From an uncultured Erysipelotrichaceae bacterium (GTDB taxonomy: Bacteria; Bacillota_I; Bacilli_A; RF39; UBA660), in the NCBI GenBank assembly GCA_902796215.1, contig CADBNY010000138.1, forward strand, positions 1 to 15,123: 15,123 nucleotides of DNA. Direction: 5' to 3'. This document shows, piece after piece, positions 7,361-13,482 of the stretch. Position 1 is the first letter of the stretch, and each line of letters opens with the position of its first letter. The position numbers and the translations under genes were made by a program. The notes under the pieces are model-generated. The model did no database searches. It had not been told where the DNA came from and saw only the letters and a list, made by a program, of their open reading frames with translations.

Positions 7361-7933
7361 ATGAAAACAATAAAAAATATAGTTACCAATGAAATTGTTA
7401 TTAAAAATTCAAGATTTATTACAATTGTTCAAAACATTCAAAAAGAACATATTCAGTCTACATTAGAAAATATAAAAAAACAGTATCCTAAAGCTACTCA
7501 TTATTGTTATGCATATATTTGCGAAAATGATAAAAAGTGTAGTGATGATAATGAACCTAGTAATACAGCAGGCATGCCAATGTTAAATGTGTTGGAGAAA
7601 GAAAATCTTAATAATATCTTGGCAATTACGGTTCGTTATTTTGGGGGTATTAAATTAGGTGCTGGTGGTTTGGTTCGTGCTTATACAAAGTCTCTTACGG
7701 AAGCTTTGAAAAAGGCAGAATTTGTAGAATTAATACTTGGTTATAGAATAAAACTTCAATTTTCTTATAGTGATGAAAAACAAATTGATTATTTATTAAA
7801 TGGAAAAATCTTGGAAAAAGATTATTCCCAAGATATTACTTATATTGCTTTAATAAAAAAAGAAGATTTAGAAAAATTCTATAGTTATTCTTATGAAATA
7901 TTAAGTGAATTATATATAGAAAATTATTTATAG
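7361..7933 (+). CDS. yigZ: YigZ/IMPACT family protein (UPF0029)
   Basis: 190 residues, slightly shorter than the usual 200-217. The conserved N-terminal domain carries SDDNEPSNTAGMPML (61-75), corresponding to the family's SDGEPSGTAG, and the hallmark VRYFGGIKLGAGGLVRAYT (91-109). The C-terminal ferredoxin-like domain, which is DUF1949 in relatives, is present but diverged. Bacterial members are linked to translation regulation by similarity to eukaryotic IMPACT, but their reaction is not established. This is the only rightward gene in the window. GGTGG precedes ATG at 7361. Its stop (7931-7933) abuts the sigE stop (7934-7936) without any spacer, so its message must run antisense into sigE. 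Confidence 0.9.
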   Translation: MKTIKNIVTNEIVIKNSRFITIVQNIQKEHIQSTLENIKKQYPKATHYCYAYICENDKKCSDDNEPSNTAGMPMLNVLEKENLNNILAITVRYFGGIKLGAGGLVRAYTKSLTEALKKAEFVELILGYRIKLQFSYSDEKQIDYLLNGKILEKDYSQDITYIALIKKEDLEKFYSYSYEILSELYIENYL

Positions 7934-8623
7934 TTATGTGTTAATAAGGTTTTTTAGTTTTCTAATAACCTTTTTTTCTATTCTGGAAATATAAGATTGA
8001 GAGATTCCTAGTTTTTCTGCTACTTCTTTTTGAGTGTATTCTTCATTTCCTAATAATCCATAGCGTAAAATCATAATTTCTCTGTCTCTGTCTTTTAATC
8101 CTAATATTTCTTGAATCATTAAATTCTTATTGTCTTTTTCTTCAATATTTCTTGGCACTTCATCTTTATCTGTACCTATAACATCTTCTAGGTGTAATTC
8201 ATTGCCATCACAATCAAAAGATAAGGCTTGATCAATGCTAACTTCACATTTTACTTTTTTGTTTTTTCTAAGATACATTAATATTTCATTATCAATACAA
8301 CGGGATGCATATGTTGCTAGTTTTATATTTTTATCACTACTAAATGTATTAATCCCTTTAATAAGGCCTATACTTCCAATACTTACTAGATCTTCTAAAT
8401 CAATTCCTGTGTTTTCATATTTTTTTGCTAAAAAGACAACTAATCTGAGATTATGTTCAATTAATTTATCTTTAGCAAAGGAGTTTCCTTGTTCTTTTAG
8501 GCGAATGTATTTTTCTTCTTCTTCTTTTGTTAATGGTTCTGGTAATTTATCTGTTGCTCCTACATAGAAACAACTACCTATTTTAAAAAATAGCTTTTTA
8601 ATAAAATTTATTATTTTTAACAT
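7934..8623 (-). CDS. sigE: Sporulation sigma factor sigma E (pro-sigma E)
   Basis: 229 residues. Region 2 includes NLRLVVFLAKKYENTGIDLEDLVSIGSIGLIKG (58-90) and KLATYASRCIDNEILMYLRK (101-120), nearly identical in pattern to Bacillus sigma E. Region 4 has the helix-turn-helix TQKEVAEKLGISQSYISRIEKK (197-218). Residues 1-19 are a hydrophobic/basic pro-sequence. By alignment with Bacillus, cleavage would fall near F19-Y20 before VGATDKLPEPL; the pro-piece is shorter than the Bacillus one. I chose ATG at 8623 with AAAGGAGG four bases upstream; a longer frame to TTG at 8656 lacks a ribosome site. The start overlaps the spoIIGA stop by 7 bases, and the ribosome site lies in the last codons of spoIIGA. 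Sigma E directs mother-cell transcription early in sporulation. Confidence 0.95.
   Translation of the reverse strand: MLKIINFIKKLFFKIGSCFYVGATDKLPEPLTKEEEEKYIRLKEQGNSFAKDKLIEHNLRLVVFLAKKYENTGIDLEDLVSIGSIGLIKGINTFSSDKNIKLATYASRCIDNEILMYLRKNKKVKCEVSIDQALSFDCDGNELHLEDVIGTDKDEVPRNIEEKDNKNLMIQEILGLKDRDREIMILRYGLLGNEEYTQKEVAEKLGISQSYISRIEKKVIRKLKNLINT
7946..7977 (+). terminator. Terminator of yigZ located inside the 3' end of sigE
   Basis: AAGGTT (7946-7951) pairs with AACCTT (7967-7972). Inside it TTAG/CTAA (7954-7957 and 7962-7965) closes a TTTT loop, and T residues run through 7977. It starts 12 bases past the yigZ stop and lies wholly within the codons for the last residues of sigma E. It is a working design only for rightward transcripts; the minus strand has no matching T tract. 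Confidence 0.6.
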
Positions 8624-9348
8624 AGTTCCTCCTTTAATTTGTTTGGTAAAATACAATCTATATCTTTAAGGGCAAATTTTTCATTTGCTATACCAATCAA
8701 ACAATTTGTAATTTCTTTATTATTTATTAATATTTTATCTGGTCTAATACATGGAATAATGCCAGATGTATTTAGTGCTTTATAAGGGACATATATTACT
8801 TTTTTTAAAGGTATTTTTAAGTTAACTAGAATAATGCTTTCCTTTTTTATTGGGGATACTAGTCTATTTCCTGTATCAATAAATCCTTCTAATAAGTATT
8901 CTTTTTTTTGATATATTATTTTTACGAGATACTTATTTATTATTTTTTCTTTATAGTTTAAAAATACTTTATAAATAATAGAAATTATAAAAATACTTCC
9001 AATTATTAAAAATAGATAACAAAATACAATATTTTCTGGAATATCAAATAAATAGAAAGCACCCCCTAAGATAATACTGATTAAATAAAAATAAAAAGTA
9101 TTTTTTAAGATGTTTTTTCTTCCAAAACTAGCAAAATTTATTAAAATACTTAAAATCATTTTTAATATAGCTAGAGAAAAATTTGATATTTTGATAAATA
9201 AAAATATTGTGGTTAAAGTTCCTATTAAACTTCCCAGTATTAGTCGAATATCTTTTTTATTTATTTTTAGTATTCTTTTTGTGCCATAAAGAATCATAAA
9301 ATCTAGTAAGAAATTTAGTATAAAAATAAATTCATAATATACTTTCAT
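8617..9348 (-). CDS. spoIIGA: Pro-sigma E processing aspartic protease SpoIIGA
   Basis: 243 residues against 309 in Bacillus. There are five likely membrane helices at about 5-22, 34-53, 57-75, 84-101 and 106-129. A soluble domain follows with EGFIDTGNRL, whose D158-T159-G160 is the aspartic protease motif (one Asp per chain, so the active enzyme is presumed a dimer). Later PYKALNTSGIIPCIRPD resembles the family's conserved PFRSLG segment. In Bacillus it is inserted in the septal membrane and cleaves pro-sigma E in the mother cell after a forespore signal. The shorter length comes mostly from the C-terminal domain. Start ATG at 9348 has only a weak GGTGAT site. Position immediately before sigE with overlapping ends is the classic arrangement. 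Confidence 0.92.
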   Translation of the reverse strand: MKVYYEFIFILNFLLDFMILYGTKRILKINKKDIRLILGSLIGTLTTIFLFIKISNFSLAILKMILSILINFASFGRKNILKNTFYFYLISIILGGAFYLFDIPENIVFCYLFLIIGSIFIISIIYKVFLNYKEKIINKYLVKIIYQKKEYLLEGFIDTGNRLVSPIKKESIILVNLKIPLKKVIYVPYKALNTSGIIPCIRPDKILINNKEITNCLIGIANEKFALKDIDCILPNKLKEELC

Positions 9349-9363
9349 ATAATCACCAAAATT

Positions 9364-9369
9364 ATTATA
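9364..9369 (-). promoter_or_regulatory. Candidate -10 of the spoIIGA-sigE operon
   Basis: TATAAT lies 15 bases before the spoIIGA start, just past the terminator of the upstream gene. At the normal 17-bp spacing the -35 would be CAAATA, which is poor. The best -35-like string, GCGACA (9391-9396), is 21 bp away. Long spacing is a feature of the Spo0A-activated Bacillus spoIIG promoter, but no good TGTCGAA box is seen. Confidence 0.35.
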
Positions 9370-9371
9370 TA

Positions 9372-9399
9372 AAGAAAAAAGCGACTTATTTGTCGCTTT
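9372..9399 (-). terminator. Rho-independent terminator after the 106-residue membrane protein gene
   Basis: On the minus strand AAAGCGAC (9392-9399) and GTCGCTTT (9378-9385) form an 8-bp stem around a 6-base loop, followed by a T-rich tail (TTTTTTCTTT) covering 9372 and above. It begins 5 bases past the stop codon of the upstream gene and separates that gene from spoIIGA-sigE. Confidence 0.88.
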
Positions 9400-9403
9400 A
9401 TGA

Positions 9404-9724
9404 TTATATCTTCTTCTTTTTCATAAATATTTTTATAATATAAGATAGAAATATTGCCATTATTCCTACAAAAGTCCATTTTAATATTGTATTTAATAAT
9501 GGTATTTCTAAAGTATACTTATTGATAATATCAAAGATTGTTTCTGGAAAATATTTTCCAATAATAGATGAAACATCTTTTAGACCTATGTTATATTTTA
9601 TAAATGTTAAAATTCTTAAAAAAATTTCTATGATTGCTAGAAGAAAAACAAATGATGAGAAACGTTTAAAGAACATGATTACTACAATAATTAATAATAT
9701 TAGAATAATTAAATCTATATACAT
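9404..9724 (-). CDS. Small integral membrane protein of unknown function, between spoIVB and spoIIGA
   Basis: 106 residues, not recognised. Two hydrophobic segments at the N-terminus (about 3-18 and 25-43), an amphipathic middle with IGLKDVSSIIGKYFPETIFDIINKYT (about 46-71), a third helix at about 80-100, and a basic tail KIFMKKKKI. The pattern suggests two or three membrane spans with the middle segment at the membrane surface. ATG at 9724 has AGGAG 8 bases upstream; an earlier ATG is followed immediately by TAG. It lies between the spoIVB stop and a strong terminator, so it could be co-transcribed with spoIVB or be monocistronic. A link to sporulation is inferred only from position. It is a real gene by ribosome site, terminator and uniform composition. 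Confidence 0.75.
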   Translation of the reverse strand: MYIDLIILILLIIVVIMFFKRFSSFVFLLAIIEIFLRILTFIKYNIGLKDVSSIIGKYFPETIFDIINKYTLEIPLLNTILKWTFVGIMAIFLSYIIKIFMKKKKI

Positions 9725-9795
9725 ACTACATACTCCTACTCTATTATTACTTTATCATAATTCCTTGAAAAAATAAAGTTTTATTTCTCTAAAAA

Positions 9796-10767
9796 TTATT
9801 GTAGGATTTTGTCTCCTTCTTCTAACATTGTTGTGATGAAGATTCCATATCCTTTTTTTACATTTTCTACAATTACATAGTTTACAACTCCAATTAATTT
9901 ATTATTTTGGATAATTGGAGAACCACTCATTCCTTGTATAATACCTCCTGTTTTTTCTAGTAATTGTTTATCTGTTATTTCAAAGAAAATATTTTTGCTT
10001 GTTGAATTATCATCTATTGAGATAATGTTTATGGAATAATCTGTTACTTTGTCTTTTTCAATAGATGTCCTTATATATGCTTCTCCAGACTTTATTTCTT
10101 CTTTTGGTGCTATTTCTAATGGCTCTTTTTTTGGTATATTTTCATATATTCCAAAAATACCTTCTACTTCATTTAATTCTACTGTTCCAAGAATATCATT
10201 TTGATCTATTTTAGCATTCTTTTCTCCTGTGATACCATCTTGGCTTTTTTTTATTGTAGATACTTCAGCTTTATATATTTTACCGTTGTTTATTTGAAAC
10301 CGAGAAAAGCTTGTGCTTTCTAATATTTCATGTCCTAGTGAACCGTAAATACCTGTATTAGGGTCAATATAGGAAAGTGTTCCAATCCCTTGAATTTGAT
10401 CTTTTACATAAAGTCCAGTTTTTAAGATATTATCTTCTTTTTCAAGAGTAAAAGAAATTGTTACTGTTTTTTGATTTCTTTCTACTTGGAATTCATATGT
10501 CTCTTCATTCTCTAGGAAGTTATTTAATTCAGCAATACTTTGAATTTGCTTTTTATTTACTTTCTTGATAATGTCTCCTATTTGAAATCCAGCTTCTTCT
10601 CCAATATTTTTTCCATGCACTGGATAGAAACCAACAACGTATACACCTTTTGAGTGAACTTCAATTCCAATTGTTTCTCCACCAATAATAACTTGATTTG
10701 AATAGGCAAAAACAGATATTGGAAATACGATAATCATTAAGATACTAATTAGTTTTTTCTTCTTCAT
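9796..10767 (-). CDS. spoIVB: SpoIVB sporulation serine peptidase (S55)
   Basis: 323 residues. In Bacillus it is secreted from the forespore into the intermembrane space and cleaves SpoIVFA, triggering pro-sigma K processing. Here: a short basic start and one hydrophobic segment (6-21), a PDZ domain at about 28-108 (VGFYPVHGKNIGEEAGFQIGD-type), then the S55 domain with YGSLGHE (catalytic H146), EITDKQLLEKTGGIIQGMSGSP (D266 and S281 match the Bacillus catalytic Asp and Ser positions by pattern) and LIGVVNYV. It is about 100 residues shorter than the Bacillus protein, mainly at the N-terminus and in linkers. I chose ATG at 10767 with GAGGTGA upstream; the longer frame begins at TTG 10815 inside the terminator-promoter region. 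It lies immediately after the xseB terminator and a candidate sigma F/G promoter. Confidence 0.93.
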   Translation of the reverse strand: MKKKKLISILMIIVFPISVFAYSNQVIIGGETIGIEVHSKGVYVVGFYPVHGKNIGEEAGFQIGDIIKKVNKKQIQSIAELNNFLENEETYEFQVERNQKTVTISFTLEKEDNILKTGLYVKDQIQGIGTLSYIDPNTGIYGSLGHEILESTSFSRFQINNGKIYKAEVSTIKKSQDGITGEKNAKIDQNDILGTVELNEVEGIFGIYENIPKKEPLEIAPKEEIKSGEAYIRTSIEKDKVTDYSINIISIDDNSTSKNIFFEITDKQLLEKTGGIIQGMSGSPIIQNNKLIGVVNYVIVENVKKGYGIFITTMLEEGDKILQ

Positions 10768-10784
10768 AAATTCACCTCTAGTTG

Positions 10785-10813
10785 TAGATTCTCCAAATTT
10801 TGACAATTTATGC
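10785..10813 (-). promoter_or_regulatory. Candidate sigma F/sigma G promoter of spoIVB
   Basis: GCATA (10809-10813) matches the forespore sigma -35 element. After 14 bp comes GGAGAATCTA (10785-10794), which fits the sigma F type -10 pattern GGnnAnAnTn at 4 of 5 fixed positions, the exception being T for the second A. The usual spacer is about 15 bp. Bacillus spoIVB is transcribed by sigma F and sigma G, so the match has independent biological support, though one such match in AT-rich DNA can arise by chance. Confidence 0.5.
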
Positions 10814-10840
10814 AAAAAAAAGAAGAATTACTGTTCTTCT
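10814..10840 (-). terminator. Terminator of the nusB-xseA-xseB unit, overlapping the xseB stop
   Basis: AGAAGAA (10834-10840) and TTCTTCT (10821-10827) form a 7-bp stem around a CAGTAA loop, followed by seven T (10814-10820) on the minus strand. The loop contains the xseB TAA stop codon. The spoIVB -35 element GCATA begins at the very next base. Confidence 0.82.
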
Positions 10841-11064
10841 ACTTGAAAGTCAACAATTTCTCCGCTTTCTTTTACTACTTTTGTAATGGCTTCTTCTGCT
10901 TTTTTTAATTTATCATCACATATTTTTGATAGTTTGATAGCTTCATTAAACTCATTGATTGCATCATCTAGTGGAATATCTCCTGTTTCTAGTTTTTTTA
11001 CAATTTCTTCTAATTTTTCTAAACTTTCTTCAAAACTTAATTCTTTTTTTTCTTCTTTTGCCAT
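10828..11064 (-). CDS. xseB: Exodeoxyribonuclease VII small subunit
   Basis: 78 residues, the usual size (70-85). The body is one long helical hairpin: SFEESLEKLEEIVKKLETGDIPLDDAINEFNEAIKLSKICDDKL (about 9-54) is diagnostic of XseB. The small subunits coat the large subunit of exonuclease VII, a single-strand DNA exonuclease that acts in both directions and releases acid-soluble oligonucleotides. ATG at 11064 has AAAGGAG with a short spacing. It starts 11 bases after the xseA stop, and the stop codon sits in the loop of the terminator that closes the operon. Confidence 0.95.
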   Translation of the reverse strand: MAKEEKKELSFEESLEKLEEIVKKLETGDIPLDDAINEFNEAIKLSKICDDKLKKAEEAITKVVKESGEIVDFQVEEQ

Positions 11065-11075
11065 AATTTTCTCCT

Positions 11076-12329
11076 TTATATTACTTTTGCCTTAATTTCT
11101 CCATCATGAAATTGCACTTCAAGAATATTCCCTTTTTTAATATTTTTACTACTGTTTATTACTTTATCTTCTACTTTTGCGATTGTGTATCCTCTTTTTA
11201 GTGTTAATAATGGACTAAGTGGTTCTAATTTTGAGATTAATTGAAGATATTTTGTACTTTTTTTATCTAATATTTGATATGGTTTTTGCAATGCATAAGA
11301 ATTTTTTAGTCTTAGAAGTTCTTTTTCTTTTATATGTGTTAAATTTGTAAGGCTATATTTTAATCTTTCGAATAGTCCATCAAAAATCATTTCTTTTGTT
11401 TGATAAATGGTTGCTGGATTTTTAAAGATGTTTCTATTTTGAAAATTTTCTAGTTTGGTTTTATTTCTTTTGATTTGATTTTTTATAGTTTGATATAGTC
11501 TGATATCAATATTTTTTAAATAGTTTATAACATCTTTTAATTCTGGAACAGCCATTTCAGCTGCTCCTGTTGGGGTTGGAGCTCTTAAATCAGCAACAAA
11601 ATCTGAGATTGTAAAATCAATTTCATGCCCTACTGCACTAATAACTGGCGTAGAGCAAGAATAGATAGCTCTGGCTACTATTTCTTCATTAAATGCCCAT
11701 AAATCTTCAATTGATCCTCCACCTCGTCCAACAATTAACGTATCTAGTCCAAAAGAATCTGCTCTTTCAAGCTGTTTTACAATATCTTCTTTAGCATTTT
11801 CTCCTTGAACTAATGCGGGAAATAAATAGATTTCTGTTAGAGGCCATCTTCTTTTAATTGTTGAGATAATATCTTTGATAGCAGCACCTGTTGGTGCTGT
11901 TATAACTCCTATTTTAGAAGGGATTTTTTTTATTTTTTTCTTTTTTGATTGATCAAATAATCCTTCGGATTCTAATTTTTTCTTTAATTGTTCATAGGCA
12001 ATATAAAGATTTCCTACTCCATCTTCTAACATGTCATTTACATAAATTTGATAGGCACCATTTGCTTCAAAAACACTTATTTTACCAGTTACCAAAACTT
12101 TCATTCCATCTTGAGGTAAAAATTTGATCTTTTTTGTATTAGATGAAAACATAATGGCATTAATTCTACTTCCTTCATCTTTCAAGGTGAAGTAGTAGTG
12201 TCCTCTACTATGCGCTTTAAAATTTGATATTTCTCCTTTTAAAAACACTTCATTTAAGTGAATATCATTATCAATTTTATATTTAATATAACGTGTTAAT
12301 TGCGTAACTGTTATGTACTTATCGTTCAA
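11076..12329 (-). CDS. xseA: Exodeoxyribonuclease VII large subunit
   Basis: 417 residues, a normal size. The N-terminal OB-fold includes FLKGEISNFKAHSRGHYYFTLKDEGSRINAIMF (29-61), followed by the catalytic domain with IGVITAPTGAAIKDIISTIKRRWP (140-163), GRGGGSIEDLWAFNEE (201-216) and GHEIDFTISDFVADLRAPTPTGAAE (234-258), then the coiled-coil C-terminal part that carries the small subunits. It catalyses single-strand DNA hydrolysis with XseB. The start codon is TTG at 12329, with AGGAGG (12337-12342) seven bases upstream; no ATG with a comparable site exists nearby. It starts 20 bases after the nusB stop and ends 11 bases before xseB, so all three should be one operon. Confidence 0.96.
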   Translation of the reverse strand: MNDKYITVTQLTRYIKYKIDNDIHLNEVFLKGEISNFKAHSRGHYYFTLKDEGSRINAIMFSSNTKKIKFLPQDGMKVLVTGKISVFEANGAYQIYVNDMLEDGVGNLYIAYEQLKKKLESEGLFDQSKKKKIKKIPSKIGVITAPTGAAIKDIISTIKRRWPLTEIYLFPALVQGENAKEDIVKQLERADSFGLDTLIVGRGGGSIEDLWAFNEEIVARAIYSCSTPVISAVGHEIDFTISDFVADLRAPTPTGAAEMAVPELKDVINYLKNIDIRLYQTIKNQIKRNKTKLENFQNRNIFKNPATIYQTKEMIFDGLFERLKYSLTNLTHIKEKELLRLKNSYALQKPYQILDKKSTKYLQLISKLEPLSPLLTLKRGYTIAKVEDKVINSSKNIKKGNILEVQFHDGEIKAKVI

Positions 12330-12336
12330 AGATATT

Positions 12337-12342
12337 CCTCCT
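12337..12342 (-). promoter_or_regulatory. Ribosome binding site that fixes the TTG start of xseA
   Basis: AGGAGG with a 7-base gap to TTG (12327-12329). It is the perfect anti-16S sequence, and the first Met-coding ATG lies much deeper in the conserved protein. Confidence 0.85.
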
Positions 12343-12349
12343 ATTACTA

Positions 12350-12757
12350 TTATGCCTCTTTATCTTCATCGTGGTAGATTTTATCTAATACTCCGTTAAT
12401 CATCTTCGTTACGGATTCATCACTATATTTTTTTGATAATTCAATCGCTTCGTTGATTGCTACTACAGATGGTGTTTCTGTATACAATAATTCATAGATT
12501 CCCAAAGATAAAATAGCTTGATCAACTTTGTTTAATCGGTCTATTGTCCAATCTTTTAAATATTTATTAGCGTATTTTGCTATTTCATCATGATGTTTGA
12601 TAACACCATTAACGCTTTCATTTACAAATTCATTTTCTATTTCTAATTGTTCTTTTATTAAATCGATTATATCATATTCTACTTTTGCTTCATTTAGTAA
12701 ATTTACTTGATATAATACACGCATTATGATTTCTCTTAATTCACTTCTTGTTTTCAA
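12350..12757 (-). CDS. nusB: Transcription antitermination factor NusB
   Basis: 135 residues from the preferred start. SELREIIMRVLYQVNLL near the start, INPLTDRL-like DRLNKVDQAILSLGIYELLYTETPSVVAINEAIELSKKYSDESVTKMINGVLDKI through the C-terminal helical half is the NusB fold. It binds BoxA RNA with NusE (S10) in rRNA antitermination. Start: the frame is open from GTG at 12766, but only three bases separate AAGG from it; TTG at 12757, with GGTAGGTG six bases upstream, gives the usual short MKTRSELRE start. Two successive genes with TTG starts (nusB and xseA) is unusual. The gap to the gene upstream is 80 bp and holds candidate -10 elements; folD, present in Bacillus between nusB and xseA, is missing. 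Confidence 0.93.
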   Translation of the reverse strand: MKTRSELREIIMRVLYQVNLLNEAKVEYDIIDLIKEQLEIENEFVNESVNGVIKHHDEIAKYANKYLKDWTIDRLNKVDQAILSLGIYELLYTETPSVVAINEAIELSKKYSDESVTKMINGVLDKIYHDEDKEA

Positions 12758-12796
12758 ATGTATCACCTACCTTATTTTATCATAACTTTTGTTTTT

Positions 12797-12822
12797 ATTA
12801 TATATTCTTTTTTCAGATTATA
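12797..12822 (-). promoter_or_regulatory. Candidate -10 elements before nusB
   Basis: Two perfect TATAAT strings lie at 12797-12802 and 12817-12822. Neither has a good -35 at 17 bp (TTTTAT for the first). The first would give a leader of about 35 bases to nusB. Assignment is weak because the region is almost pure A/T. Confidence 0.35.
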
Positions 12823-12837
12823 AAAGCATGCTATTAA

Positions 12838-13413
12838 TTATCGTTCAAACCTATATTTTTTTGCTTTTATTTTTGCTAATGAAATTTCTTTTACTACTTC
12901 TTCAGTTGAAAAGTCATCAGCATTTCCTAGGTAAATTGCGCTGCTATTTTCAAGAGTTGCTTTGTTTCTATAAATTAAGCTGTTTTTTAAAATATCAGAG
13001 GCTATAATTCTAGCTTGGTATGCTTTTATAAAACAATCACCGGCAAGTATTGTTGTTGGTAATGTTGAAATAATTGTTTGAAAAAATTGTGGCTCTATAT
13101 TTTGACTATTAAATGAAAAAGCTATTAGTAAAGTTGTCCCTGCACAAAAGGCTGCTGTTTTTAGATATTTAATGTAGTCATCTCTAAAACAATCTGCAAG
13201 ACTTTTTCCTTTGGCTAAAGGTATTGGGTTAATGGCACATTCTAATTGTTTTTCCATTATTTTATTTAGCTGTTTTTCTGCTTCTTCGCTATAACATATT
13301 TTTTTTACATGTCCAGTAGCATATTTAATTGTAATTGTTTCTTTATCTTCTGAAATTTTATATTCTAATATAAAGGTTGGGTCTGGTTTTTTTGTATCAC
13401 CATAATATTTCAT
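12838..13413 (-). CDS. Unrecognised protein with two predicted membrane helices
   Basis: 191 residues from ATG at 13413, which has GAAGGAG upstream; the frame extends to a TTG at 13428 inside that ribosome site, so I reject the longer form. Residues 11-55 form a soluble segment (FILEYKISEDKETITIKYATGHVKKICYSEE..) likely of beta strands then helix. Hydrophobic segments at about 84-102 and 108-127 look like a membrane hairpin, and the C-terminal 60 residues are helical and soluble, ending in a basic stretch. Function unknown. It lies between mutS and nusB, where Bacillus has mutL next to mutS in its own genome. Composition matches the neighbours. A palindrome overlaps its candidate -10. Confidence 0.7.
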   Translation of the reverse strand: MKYYGDTKKPDPTFILEYKISEDKETITIKYATGHVKKICYSEEAEKQLNKIMEKQLECAINPIPLAKGKSLADCFRDDYIKYLKTAAFCAGTTLLIAFSFNSQNIEPQFFQTIISTLPTTILAGDCFIKAYQARIIASDILKNSLIYRNKATLENSSAIYLGNADDFSTEEVVKEISLAKIKAKKYRFER

Positions 13414-13447
13414 AAATTTCTCCTTCAAAATAAATTGTTAATATATT

Positions 13448-13460
13448 TGATATTATATCA
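13448..13460 (-). promoter_or_regulatory. Perfect inverted repeat overlapping a -10 element
   Basis: TGATAT-T-ATATCA (13448-13460) is a 13-bp perfect inverted repeat. On the minus strand it contains TATAAT (13452-13457), placed to serve as the -10 of the unknown membrane protein. A palindrome on a -10 may be a repressor site, but the 12 paired bases are mostly A/T. Confidence 0.35.
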
Positions 13461-13482
13461 TTTATGTTTCTTTTTTTAAATA

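Noticed and set aside
8624..8656. Longer sigma E beginning at TTG 8656
   Set aside because: It has no ribosome site, whereas AAAGGAGG stands right before ATG 8623.
9725..9795. A sigma E-like GATAAAGT and an AT-only hairpin between spoIVB and the 106-residue protein gene
   Set aside because: The -10 fit is partial and no matching -35 is at the right distance; the hairpin has no G-C pairs.
10768..10815. Longer SpoIVB beginning at TTG 10815
   Set aside because: It would start next to the xseB terminator and has no ribosome site; ATG 10767 has GAGGTGA and starts the signal-anchor segment.
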